Positions 56,393 through 64,000 of a stretch of DNA of 64,000 nucleotides are shown here, one piece after another (position 1 is the first letter of the stretch; each line of letters starts with the position of its first letter). The DNA comes from Pedobacter ginsengisoli (GTDB lineage: Bacteria; Bacteroidota; Bacteroidia; Sphingobacteriales; Sphingobacteriaceae). The notes below the pieces were generated by a model that saw only the letters and a program-made list of their open reading frames with translations, did not search any database and was not told where the DNA came from. The stretch spans positions 1,054,001-1,118,000 of the forward strand of contig NZ_JASSYX010000001.1 of NCBI RefSeq assembly GCF_030244015.1. Direction: 5' to 3'. A program made the translations under genes and the position numbers.

Positions 56393-57076
56393 ATGAAGAA
56401 GCATACAAGCTGTGACATGCAGAGTTGTTTGATGTGTCAGTTGGCGTTAAAAGAATGGAAACCCGCTATAGATGCACATAAAAAAAACTTTAAGGCGAAA
56501 AAAGGAGAGCAGATCATCACCGAAGGCGAACCTGTACACGGGGTTTACTTTGTAACCAGCGGTAATGTAAAAGTTCATAAAAAATGGGGTGATAAGGAAC
56601 TCATCCTTCGTTTTGCCAATCAAGGGAAGATCTTTGGTCACCGCGGACTGGGTAGTAAAAGTTCAGTATATCCGATTTCTGCTACGGCATTGGAAGAAAC
56701 GACAATATGCTTCATTGATCTTGAGTTCTTTATGGCTACGCTGAAAGTAAACCATGACCTTGCTTTTAACCTGATGATGTTCTACGCAGATGAACTTCAG
56801 GAATCTGAAAAAAGAATGCGGAACCTGGCTTTAATGTCAGTAAAAAGCAGGCTGGCTGTTGCCCTGCTCAATTTGAAGGCGCAATTTGGCGTGGATGTGA
56901 ACGGGTCTATTGATGTCGACATGAGCAGACAGGATCTGGCCGCCTATTCGGGTGCAACTTACGAGACCGTTTTTCGCACGATGAATGACATTATGCAGGA
57001 AAACCTGATCACTTTAAATGGTAAGCGGATTTGTATTGTCAATGAAGAAGGATTAACACATCTTACCAGTGAATGA
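56393..57076 (+). CDS. Crp/Fnr regulator with N-terminal cysteine cluster
   Basis: A 227-residue regulator with a sensor barrel (about 25-140) and winged helix (about 165-215; SRQDLAAYSGATYETVFRT). Unlike the regulator at 10876, it has three N-terminal cysteines (Cys7, Cys12, Cys15 in CDMQSCLMC), a pattern that could bind an iron-sulphur cluster as in Fnr, though the spacing differs from E. coli Fnr. It faces nirD/nirB and is a good candidate to control nitrite reduction by oxygen or nitrogen oxides. Confidence 0.85.
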   Translation: MKKHTSCDMQSCLMCQLALKEWKPAIDAHKKNFKAKKGEQIITEGEPVHGVYFVTSGNVKVHKKWGDKELILRFANQGKIFGHRGLGSKSSVYPISATALEETTICFIDLEFFMATLKVNHDLAFNLMMFYADELQESEKRMRNLALMSVKSRLAVALLNLKAQFGVDVNGSIDVDMSRQDLAAYSGATYETVFRTMNDIMQENLITLNGKRICIVNEEGLTHLTSE

Positions 57077-57116
57077 CCAGGTTTCCCGGGTTTGTCAATT
57101 GCTTTTATAAACTGGC

Positions 57117-57455
57117 CTACAGGCCAATATATACTGTCCCGTTCTCTACTTTTACCGGATAGGTTTTAATGGCGCACTCGTCGCCGCTCAGGCACTCGCC
57201 TGTAACCAGTGAGAATGTTTTTTTGTGAAAAGGGCAGGCCACCTTTGGTTCTTCAGTAGTGCTGCCTATCATTCCCCTGCTCAGGGCCATTTGCTTGCGG
57301 TGCGGACATTCATTTTGCGTGGCATACCACTCATTGCGGCGTGTAAAATAAAAAAGTGCGATCTGTTCGTCTCCATACTTTACACACACACCGCCATTTT
57401 CTACTGCATCTTCTACACGGCAGGCTGCAAGCCAGTTAATTGTCTCCTGGGTCAT
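57117..57455 (-). CDS. nirD: Nitrite reductase small subunit
   Basis: A 112-residue Rieske-type protein from the ATG giving MTQETINW, chosen because a longer start would overlap nirB. Both ligand pairs are present: CPH (Cys50, His52) and CPFH (Cys74, His77). This keeps the 2Fe-2S site. It pairs with NirB to reduce nitrite to ammonia with NADH or NADPH. It follows nirB by 17 bases. Confidence 0.9.
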   Translation of the reverse strand: MTQETINWLAACRVEDAVENGGVCVKYGDEQIALFYFTRRNEWYATQNECPHRKQMALSRGMIGSTTEEPKVACPFHKKTFSLVTGECLSGDECAIKTYPVKVENGTVYIGL

Positions 57456-57472
57456 TTGTTTTTCGGTTAAAA

Positions 57473-59983
57473 TCAGGCTGTTGTCCATTCTGGTGTTTTT
57501 TTCTGTCCGCGCATCTCCTCAAAAGTGACTGTAGGGTCCTTTTCCTGAGGTGCGTTAACGAAGTGATTAAATCTTTTTCTGATATCAGGGTTCTCTACTG
57601 CTGTTTTCCATTCGCATTGATAAGAGCCTACGAGCGCTTCTATTTCAGCCTCCCATTTTTCCGCCATACCCAGGCTGTCGTTGATGATCACACTACGAAG
57701 GTAATCTATGCCGCCTTCCATTTTATTCAGCCAGGTAGCTGTACGCGTCAGTGGGTCGGCAGTACGGATATAAAACATTAAGAACCGGTCAATGTATTTG
57801 ATACAGGTTTCGCTGTCCAGGTCCGAAGCCAGCAGTAATGCATGCTGCGGTTTGCTGCCCCCGTTACCGCATACATAAAGGTTCCAGCCTTTCTCCGTCG
57901 CTATAATTCCAAAATCTTTGCTTTGTGCCTCTGCGCATTCGCGGATACAACCGCTCACGGCGGACTTTAATTTGTGCGGTGCACGGATACCCTTGTAACG
58001 TTCTTCTATTCTGATGGCGTAGCTCACGCTGTCGTGGAGACCAAATCTGCACCAGGTACTTCCAACACAGCTTTTTACAGTACGCAGGCCCTTGCCATAG
58101 GCATGTCCGCTTTCAAAGCCTTCGGCGATCAGTTCGTCCCAGATCGACGGCAGGTCGCTCAGGTGTGCTCCAAACATGTCAATGCGCTGGCCGCCGGTTA
58201 TTTTAGTATAGAGGTTGTATTTTTTTGCTACACTTCCTATTACCATCAATTTGTCAGGTGTGATTTCCCCTCCCGGGATCCTCGGTACAACAGAGTAAGT
58301 TCCTCCTTTTTGAATGTTTGCCAAAAACCGGTCGTTGCTGTCCTGGGCGGTGTCGTTTCCTTTTTTCAGGATCATCTCATTCCACAGACTGGCAAGTATC
58401 GAAGAAACAAGCGGCTTGCAGACCTCGCAGCCATCACCCTGGCCCAGATTATCGAGTACTTCTTCATAACTTTTAAGGTTGTGGATGTGGATCAGGTCAT
58501 ACAGTTCCTGCCTGCTGTAGCTCATGTGCTCACAGATTACATTGCGAACATATTTTCCAGTTGCTTTCATGGTATACAGCATCAGGTCTTTTACCATCGG
58601 AACGCAGCCTCCGCAACCTGTACCGGCCTTGGTACATTTTTTAATCGCATCTACTGTTTCGCAGCCGTCTTCTGAAACGGAATTGCATATTGCTCCTTTG
58701 GTAATGCCTTCACAGCTACAGATGAGTGCGTCATCGGGCAGTGCAGTAATGCCTGCACCCGCAGGCTCAGAGCCGCCCCTGGAGCCCAGTATCAGATCTT
58801 CAGGGTTTGGCGGCAGGATGATCTTGTTGTTGGTTGTCTGCAGCAGCATATTGTATGCTGCCGCATCCCCAATTAAAATACCCCCTAAGAGGTACTGCCC
58901 GTCATTACTGATATTAATACGTTTATAAGTCCCCTTATGGGTGTCTTCGAAAATAATTGTGCGGCAATCCGGTTCGGTGATGAAATTGTCGCCAAAACTG
59001 GCTACATCCACACCAATCAGCTTCAGTTTGGTGCTCATGTCAAAACCATTGAACTGTTTCGCGGCACCGCAGAGATTTGCTGCCACGATCTCAGCCATTT
59101 CGTACCCCGGAGCAACAAGGCCGTAGATCATCTGGTCTACCAGTGCACATTCCCCGATTGCAAAGATCGAAGGGTCTGTTGTCTCCATTTTCTCATTTAC
59201 TATGATTCCGCCCCGCGTGCTGACTTCAAGTCCGCACAATCTGGCCAGTTCATCTCTTGGTCTAATGCCAGCGGAGATCACCAGCATTTCTATAGGGAGT
59301 TCTGTATCGTCGTTAAATTTAAGGCCGGTGATGTGGTGTTCGCCTTCAATCCTTGCTGTGCTTTTGTTCAGCATGATCTGCAGGCCCATGGATTGTAATT
59401 TGGATTGAAGCATCTGACTTCCGGCATTGTCTATTTGTCTCGGCATCAGGCGAGGGGCAAATTCTATAACCGCAGGCTGCTCAATTCCCAGATCCATCAG
59501 TGCTTTGGCGGCTTCCAGTCCAAGTAAGCCACCGCCCATTACTGCGCCGGTCTTCACATTTGCTGCATAGCTTTTGATCATTTCCAGATCGTCTATAGTG
59601 CGGTATACAAATACGCCGTCTTTTTCTACGCCATCTATATTAGGAACAAAGGCGGAAGAACCTGTGGCAAGTACCAGATAATCATAAGATACCATCTTTC
59701 CTGCATGAGAATGTACAGTCTTTGCTGACCTGTTGATTTCTTTTACCGGATCATTCAAATATAAGGTGATTCCCTGTTCTGAATACCATTCCTGGGTAGA
59801 CATAGACAGGTCATCTGCATTTTTTCCACTAAAGTATTCGCTCAAATGAACACGGTCATAGGCTCTTCTGGACTCTTCTGCAAAAACAATTATCTCAAAG
59901 TCATTAGATTTGGCTGTTATTTTTTCACAAAACTTATAACCAACCATTCCATTACCAATTACAACTACTTTTTTCTGATTCAT
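57473..59983 (-). CDS. nirB: Nitrite reductase large subunit (sirohaem, Fe-S, FAD)
   Basis: An 836-residue cytoplasmic reductase. Domains: FAD/NAD-binding (about 1-300), a BFD-like 2Fe-2S region (about 415-520; CSCEGITKGAI, CTKAGTGCGGC), and the sirohaem/4Fe-4S domain (about 545-800) with the CVGSTWC and GCIREC cysteine pairs. It converts nitrite to ammonia. The gene is divergent from cobA, which makes its cofactor precursor, with candidate Fnr-like boxes between. Confidence 0.95.
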   Translation of the reverse strand: MNQKKVVVIGNGMVGYKFCEKITAKSNDFEIIVFAEESRRAYDRVHLSEYFSGKNADDLSMSTQEWYSEQGITLYLNDPVKEINRSAKTVHSHAGKMVSYDYLVLATGSSAFVPNIDGVEKDGVFVYRTIDDLEMIKSYAANVKTGAVMGGGLLGLEAAKALMDLGIEQPAVIEFAPRLMPRQIDNAGSQMLQSKLQSMGLQIMLNKSTARIEGEHHITGLKFNDDTELPIEMLVISAGIRPRDELARLCGLEVSTRGGIIVNEKMETTDPSIFAIGECALVDQMIYGLVAPGYEMAEIVAANLCGAAKQFNGFDMSTKLKLIGVDVASFGDNFITEPDCRTIIFEDTHKGTYKRINISNDGQYLLGGILIGDAAAYNMLLQTTNNKIILPPNPEDLILGSRGGSEPAGAGITALPDDALICSCEGITKGAICNSVSEDGCETVDAIKKCTKAGTGCGGCVPMVKDLMLYTMKATGKYVRNVICEHMSYSRQELYDLIHIHNLKSYEEVLDNLGQGDGCEVCKPLVSSILASLWNEMILKKGNDTAQDSNDRFLANIQKGGTYSVVPRIPGGEITPDKLMVIGSVAKKYNLYTKITGGQRIDMFGAHLSDLPSIWDELIAEGFESGHAYGKGLRTVKSCVGSTWCRFGLHDSVSYAIRIEERYKGIRAPHKLKSAVSGCIRECAEAQSKDFGIIATEKGWNLYVCGNGGSKPQHALLLASDLDSETCIKYIDRFLMFYIRTADPLTRTATWLNKMEGGIDYLRSVIINDSLGMAEKWEAEIEALVGSYQCEWKTAVENPDIRKRFNHFVNAPQEKDPTVTFEEMRGQKKTPEWTTA

Positions 59984-60133
59984 AACGGATTATTTAGTTT
60001 TTTTCTGATATAATTGATTTTTTGTGCTTAATATTTTCAATATATGGTGAAAATTGCATGTGTTTTGATTTTTAAAGTAAAAAACAAGTTATTTTTCATG
60101 GTAATTTGTTGATTACTGGTGTTTATGTGACTT

Positions 60134-60153
60134 TTGATATTCAAATATATCAA
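60134..60153. promoter_or_regulatory. Inverted repeat over the predicted nirB -7 element
   Basis: TTGATAT and ATATCAA separated by six bases. The half-sites look Fnr-like but the spacing is wider than the usual N4. It overlaps a -7 TATATTTG for nirB (60142-60149 on the minus strand), so a bound protein could repress. Confidence 0.35.
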
Positions 60154-60178
60154 TTTTTATATTTAAAAATCAAATTAA

Positions 60179-60194
60179 TATGATATTTATCATA
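60179..60194. promoter_or_regulatory. Fnr-type box in the nirB-cobA intergenic region
   Basis: A 16-bp palindrome TATGATA-TT-TATCATA, core ATGAT-N4-ATCAT. It matches the box at 11488-11501 in both half-sites. It lies about 30-45 bases upstream of a nirB -7 candidate, a fitting place for an activator. The rest of this 275-base gap is AT-rich with no other feature seen. Confidence 0.5.
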
Positions 60195-60258
60195 AATAAA
60201 TTCAATTATGTCATTTTATTTACCGATTTTTAGACTTTAATGCTAAAAACAATAGGTT

Positions 60259-61017
60259 ATGGGTAAAAATTCAGGTGATTTTGGGCTATTTGTTATAGGG
60301 GGAGGTCCGGGTGACCCGGATTTGATCACCCTTAAAGGGTATAAAGTACTTCAGCGGGCAGACGTCATCCTATATGACAATTTAATCAACAAAGAATTAT
60401 TGGATATTGCCCCATCTTCCTGTAAAATGGTATACGTAGGTAAGCAGCCCTATGGTAATTATACGCCGCAGGAAACCATTCATGAACTTATTAAAGAATA
60501 CGCCGCAGACCACAATGTGGTCGTACGGTTAAAAGGAGGTGATCCATTTATATTTGGAAGAGGTTTTGAAGAAGTACTGTTTGCGGAGCAGCATGGCATA
60601 CCGGCACACTACATACCCGGCATCAGCAGTATGCAGGCGAGCGGCTTCAGTGGTATTCCGTTGACCCATCGTGGCATTAGCGAGAGCATGTGGATCATCA
60701 CCGGAACAAAGAAAGATGGAACACTTTCCAATGATCTCAAGTGCGCAATGAAAAGCTCAGCGACAGTCGTCATCTATATGGGTATGAAAAAACTGGCAGA
60801 GATTGCCGGCATTTATCAGCAGTCCGGATTGGGTGCCATGCCTGCCGCCATGATACAGCATGCTTCACTGCCGCAGCAAAAGAAAGTCATCTGCAAAGTA
60901 AAAGACCTGGAGGCTGCGGCTGCAAAAGCAGGGATAAGTTATCCGGCTATTATTATAATAGGAGAGGTTGTCAATGCCAGGGAACTCCCTATGGCTGAGC
61001 TATTGAGTGTTTCCTGA
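60259..61017 (+). CDS. cobA: Uroporphyrinogen-III C-methyltransferase
   Basis: A 252-residue SUMT enzyme that makes precorrin-2, the start of sirohaem (needed by NirB) and cobalamin. Blocks: GGGPGDPDLITLKG, LYDNLINKELL, RLKGGDPFIFGRG, PGISSMQASGFSGIPLTHRG and the C-terminal IIIIGEVV. It is a stand-alone form, without the dehydrogenase/ferrochelatase part of CysG. Its place beside nirB suggests a sirohaem role. Confidence 0.93.
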   Translation: MGKNSGDFGLFVIGGGPGDPDLITLKGYKVLQRADVILYDNLINKELLDIAPSSCKMVYVGKQPYGNYTPQETIHELIKEYAADHNVVVRLKGGDPFIFGRGFEEVLFAEQHGIPAHYIPGISSMQASGFSGIPLTHRGISESMWIITGTKKDGTLSNDLKCAMKSSATVVIYMGMKKLAEIAGIYQQSGLGAMPAAMIQHASLPQQKKVICKVKDLEAAAAKAGISYPAIIIIGEVVNARELPMAELLSVS

Positions 61018-61087
61018 GCTCTTTTACATAAGTCTGACAGCCAATAATGGCTAATTTTATCGTACTTTTGTCTATTATATTTTATAG

Positions 61088-62281
61088 ATGGATACTTCTT
61101 TAAAACTAGCACTGATCCAGAATGACCCCGATTTGCCGGAAATGCACAGGACCATTGCGCTAAAAGTACAAAACGGGGAAAGAATAACCTTCGATGAAGG
61201 GGTTTATCTGTATCAGCATGCTGAGCTCGGATATCTCGGGGTGCTGGCCAATTTCATCAGGGAGCTAAAACACGGGGACCATACTTACTTCAACCGTAAT
61301 TTCCATCTGGAGCCTACTAATTTATGTGTTTACGATTGCAAATTCTGTTCCTATTCCCGCCTGATCAAGCAAAAGGAAGAGGGCTGGGCGCTGAGTATGG
61401 AAGAAATGCTGGATGTAGTGAAAAAGTATGACGGCGAACCGGTAACGGAAGTACACATTGTTGGCGGGGTATTGCCGCAATACGATGTAGCCTTTTATTC
61501 CGCCCTGTTCACTGCCATAAAAGAACACCGCCCGGAACTTCATGTAAAGGCACTGACCCCGGTAGAATACCACTATATATTTAAAAAGGCGAAGATCGAT
61601 TATGCTACTGGCATGAAGCTCATGAAAGATGCAGGCCTCGAATCTATACCCGGAGGCGGAGCGGAGATCTTTCATCCGGAAATCAGGGAGCAGATTGCGA
61701 AAGATAAATGTACAGCCGACCAATGGCTTGAAATCCATGAAGAATGGCATAAACTGGGCATGCGTTCCAATGCGACCATGCTTTATGGCCACATAGAGAA
61801 GTTTGAACACCGGGTAGACCATATGGAAAGACTTCGTCAGCTGCAGGATAAAACCGGAGGCTTTCAGACTTTTATTCCGCTCAAGTTCAGGAACCAGCAC
61901 AATCAGATGAGCAACGTGCCTGAAGTTTCAGTGATCGAAGACCTGCGAAATTATGCCATTGCCCGTATCTATATGGACAATTTTGACCACATCAAAGCGT
62001 ACTGGGCCATGATCAGCAGACAAACTGCACAGCTTTCCTTAAACTTTGGTGTAGATGACATTGACGGTACGCTTGATGATACCACCAAAATCTACTCCAT
62101 GGCGGGCGCAGAGGAACAGACCCCGGCAATGAGTACACAGGACCTGGTCGCCTTGATCAAACAGGTAAAACGTAAACCTATAGAAAGAGATACCCTGTAC
62201 AATGTGGTAACCGATTATACCGATGTTGTTTTTGAAAATGAAGTGAAACCACAATTTTATAAGCTGCCCGTAATCAATTAA
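61088..62281 (+). CDS. mqnE: Aminofutalosine synthase (radical SAM)
   Basis: A 397-residue radical SAM enzyme of the futalosine menaquinone route. The 4Fe-4S motif is CxxxCxxC at Cys80, Cys84 and Cys87 (CVYDCKFCSYSR). Further blocks are VGGVLPQYDVAFY, PGGGAEIFHPEIR and FIPLKFRNQHNQM. It joins 3-(enolpyruvyl)benzoate to SAM to give aminofutalosine. Its stop shares a base with the next gene (TAATG). Confidence 0.93.
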   Translation: MDTSLKLALIQNDPDLPEMHRTIALKVQNGERITFDEGVYLYQHAELGYLGVLANFIRELKHGDHTYFNRNFHLEPTNLCVYDCKFCSYSRLIKQKEEGWALSMEEMLDVVKKYDGEPVTEVHIVGGVLPQYDVAFYSALFTAIKEHRPELHVKALTPVEYHYIFKKAKIDYATGMKLMKDAGLESIPGGGAEIFHPEIREQIAKDKCTADQWLEIHEEWHKLGMRSNATMLYGHIEKFEHRVDHMERLRQLQDKTGGFQTFIPLKFRNQHNQMSNVPEVSVIEDLRNYAIARIYMDNFDHIKAYWAMISRQTAQLSLNFGVDDIDGTLDDTTKIYSMAGAEEQTPAMSTQDLVALIKQVKRKPIERDTLYNVVTDYTDVVFENEVKPQFYKLPVIN

Positions 62282-62901
62282 TGGATAAAGAACTATATAT
62301 CATCAGACATGGTGAAACAGAATTAAACAGACTCGGAATAGTACAGGGAAGGGGCGTAAACAGCGACCTCAACGATACCGGCAGGGCACAGGCTGCTGCT
62401 TTCTACAACAAATACAAAGATGTTCCTTTTCAGAAAATATATACTTCCAGCCTGGTGCGGACCCACCAAACCGTTAAAGGCTTTATAGATGCAGGCATTC
62501 CCTGGGAACAATTGCCAGGCCTTGATGAGCTGGCCTGGGGGGAATGGGAAGGCAAGCCGAATGATGACAATGCCATTGCCGCATTTAAAAGCATCATGGA
62601 GAAGTGGCAGGGCGGAGATTATGACGCACATTTTGAAGGCGGAGAAAGCCCGAACATGGTGCAGCAGAGACAAAGAGAAGCGATGGAGGTTATTAGATCC
62701 AAACCCGAAGAAAAACTGGTGCTGATTTGTATGCACGGCCGTGCAATGCGTCTTTTGCTATGCCTGCTGATGAATAAACCCCTGTCTGAAATGGGCGATT
62801 TTCCTCACCAGAATACCACTTTGTATAAACTGGAACTAACCGGTGACCAGTTTATCATAACGGATTTTAATGATACTGATCATTTAAACGGTTCGCTTTG
62901 A
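62281..62901 (+). CDS. Histidine phosphatase-family protein in the mqn operon
   Basis: A 206-residue phosphoglycerate-mutase-like phosphatase. The catalytic RHG motif is at Arg9-His10-Gly11 and the second His is in CMHGRAMRLLLC. It overlaps mqnE by one base and mqnA by four, so translation is tightly coupled to menaquinone synthesis. Substrate is unknown. It could remove a phosphate linked to the pathway, or simply be carried in the operon. Confidence 0.88.
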   Translation: MDKELYIIRHGETELNRLGIVQGRGVNSDLNDTGRAQAAAFYNKYKDVPFQKIYTSSLVRTHQTVKGFIDAGIPWEQLPGLDELAWGEWEGKPNDDNAIAAFKSIMEKWQGGDYDAHFEGGESPNMVQQRQREAMEVIRSKPEEKLVLICMHGRAMRLLLCLLMNKPLSEMGDFPHQNTTLYKLELTGDQFIITDFNDTDHLNGSL

Positions 62902-63623
62902 ATAAGATAAAGATCTCTGCCGTTTCTTATACCAATACCAAGCCCTTTATTTATGGTATTAAACATTCCCCGATTGCCGGTCAAATAGATTTGAGTTTAG
63001 ATATACCCGCTGATTGTGCTTCCAAACTCATCAGCGGCAAGGTAGATATAGGGCTGATTCCCGTAGCTGAAATACCGCAGGTACCCAACGCCAGTATTGT
63101 CGCTGATTATTGTATCGGATCTGTTGGTGCAGTCAATTCTGTATTTATATTCAGTAACCTTCCTGTTGATCAGATCAGGACGTTAAAACTGGACAGTCAG
63201 TCGCGTACCTCCAATAACCTGGCCAGGGTGTTGTTAAAATTTCATTGGAAAAGGGAAGTTGAACTGGTGACAGATCCTGATGCCTCAGCTGATGCTATTG
63301 TTCTCATCGGTGACCGGACATTTGGAAAAAAAGCGCAATATGCCTGTACTTATGACATGGGACAGGAATGGATGAATTTTACCGGTCTGCCCTTTGTGTA
63401 TGCAGCATGGGTGGCCAATAAAACTATTCCTGAAGATTTTATAACGGGCTTCAACCAGGCCCTGAAATCAGGGCTGGACAACCGCAGGATCTTATTAAAT
63501 GAACTGCCGCCAGATCCTCATTTCGATCTTGAGGACTACCTGCTGAATAAACTGGACTTTGAGCTCACAGACAAAAAACGTGAAGCACTGGATTTATTTT
63601 TGTCTTACATTGTGAGGCTTTAA
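62898..63623 (+). CDS. mqnA: Chorismate dehydratase (menaquinone)
   Basis: A 241-residue protein of the periplasmic-binding fold, starting at TTG within the preceding stop region (TTGA overlap). Blocks: ISAVSYTNTKPFIYGI, KLISGKVDIGLIPVAEI and DSQSRTSNNLARVLL. It converts chorismate to 3-(enolpyruvyl)benzoate, the substrate of MqnE, whose gene is two upstream. The remaining mqnB/C/D functions are outside the window. Confidence 0.92.
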   Translation: MNKIKISAVSYTNTKPFIYGIKHSPIAGQIDLSLDIPADCASKLISGKVDIGLIPVAEIPQVPNASIVADYCIGSVGAVNSVFIFSNLPVDQIRTLKLDSQSRTSNNLARVLLKFHWKREVELVTDPDASADAIVLIGDRTFGKKAQYACTYDMGQEWMNFTGLPFVYAAWVANKTIPEDFITGFNQALKSGLDNRRILLNELPPDPHFDLEDYLLNKLDFELTDKKREALDLFLSYIVRL

Positions 63624-63730
63624 TTTACTCAGCGGCAGCGGATAAACCTATTCACATTTTTTAAATTTTCAACAAATCATAAAGCCTTCGCATCAATCCC
63701 TATCTTTATGATTTTGTAAACAGAATCATT

Positions 63731-64000
63731 TTGGCTAAAGACAATACCAAAGAAACACCATTAATGCAGCAGTACAATGCCATTAAGGCAAAGTATCCCG
63801 GTGCATTGTTACTTTTCAGAGTAGGCGATTTTTATGAGACATTTGGTGAAGATGCGGTAAAGACAGCTCAGATACTGGGCATTGTGCTGACCAGGAGAGG
63901 GACGGGGCCCAACGGCGGCGCGCTTGAACTGGCTGGTTTCCCCCACCATTCACTGGACAATTATCTTTCTAAACTGGTAAGGGCGGGTCAGCGGGTAGCC
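63731..64000 (+). CDS. mutS: DNA mismatch-repair protein MutS, 3' end outside window
   Basis: From a TTG start the frame is open to the end of the window (90 codons). The start MAKDNTKETPLMQQYNAIK, the block LLLFRVGDFYETFGEDA and the following LGIVLTRRGT are the mismatch-binding N-terminal domain of MutS. The Phe-x-Glu mispair-contact pair is in DFYETF. Only the first part of the mismatch-binding domain is visible. Confidence 0.93.
   Translation, partial: MAKDNTKETPLMQQYNAIKAKYPGALLLFRVGDFYETFGEDAVKTAQILGIVLTRRGTGPNGGALELAGFPHHSLDNYLSKLVRAGQRVA

Noticed and set aside
58524-58928. 134-codon plus-strand frame inside nirB
   Set aside because: Antisense shadow of the BFD-like cysteine region; the cysteine and glycine codons create an open complementary frame.

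Overview
The window looks like a chromosomal segment of a Bacteroidota bacterium of the Sphingobacteriaceae (Pedobacter-like). The signs are polysaccharide-utilisation lipoproteins, promoters of the Bacteroidota type (-33 TTG, -7 TAnnTTTG), futalosine-route menaquinone genes, a TonB-linked receptor, an LptD-type outer-membrane protein, a Bacteroidota-style SAM-I riboswitch, and several TTG starts. The genus is inferred from protein style, not from a search. I see no insertion sequence, prophage, CRISPR array or rRNA.

Layout. Bases 1-4890 are the end of a glycan-utilisation locus: two discoidin-like lipoproteins, a GH20 hexosaminidase and a RhaT-type sugar transporter. Then come tRNA-Ser with its terminator and a leftward envelope operon (PASTA protein, MltG-like transglycosylase, thioesterase, YihY protein), divergent from D-Ala-D-Ala ligase. 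Bases 10000-14300 hold an outer-membrane protein, a Crp-family regulator, a DUF983 protein, a MATE exporter and a thioesterase. Bases 14400-30100 are mostly housekeeping: rpsO, pnp, rpe, a TonB receptor, serC, serA, a SAM hydrolase, phoH, purC, a STAS protein, rnz, an MCE protein and two tandem amidases. Then follow an LptD-like protein, a CinA-like protein and an E2 acyltransferase.

Bases 35560-40802 are a leftward methionine block (hom, metX, metY, metB) with a SAM-I riboswitch ahead of metY. A heterodimeric ABC exporter follows. Bases 45933-56200 form a complete Kdp potassium-uptake locus with unusual regulation: a sigma-54-type response regulator, a -24/-12-like promoter, two tiny membrane peptides, kdpABC, an outer-membrane protein, a KdpD fragment without a kinase domain, and a separate histidine kinase. 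The last part holds a cysteine-bearing Crp/Fnr regulator, nitrite reductase nirBD, the sirohaem methyltransferase that supplies its cofactor, the menaquinone genes mqnE and mqnA with a phosphatase between them, and the start of mutS.

The most unusual non-coding signal is a pair of intergenic elements, at 13697-13812 and 41595-41663. Their sequences differ but their design is the same: four tandem 11-bp units on one side, an inverted copy on the other, and a centre made of T6, a self-complementary 4-mer and an A-run. They may represent an undescribed repeat family. Matching TGAT-N4-ATCA boxes occur upstream of the DUF983 gene and in the nirB-cobA intergenic region, each near a Crp/Fnr-type regulator gene.
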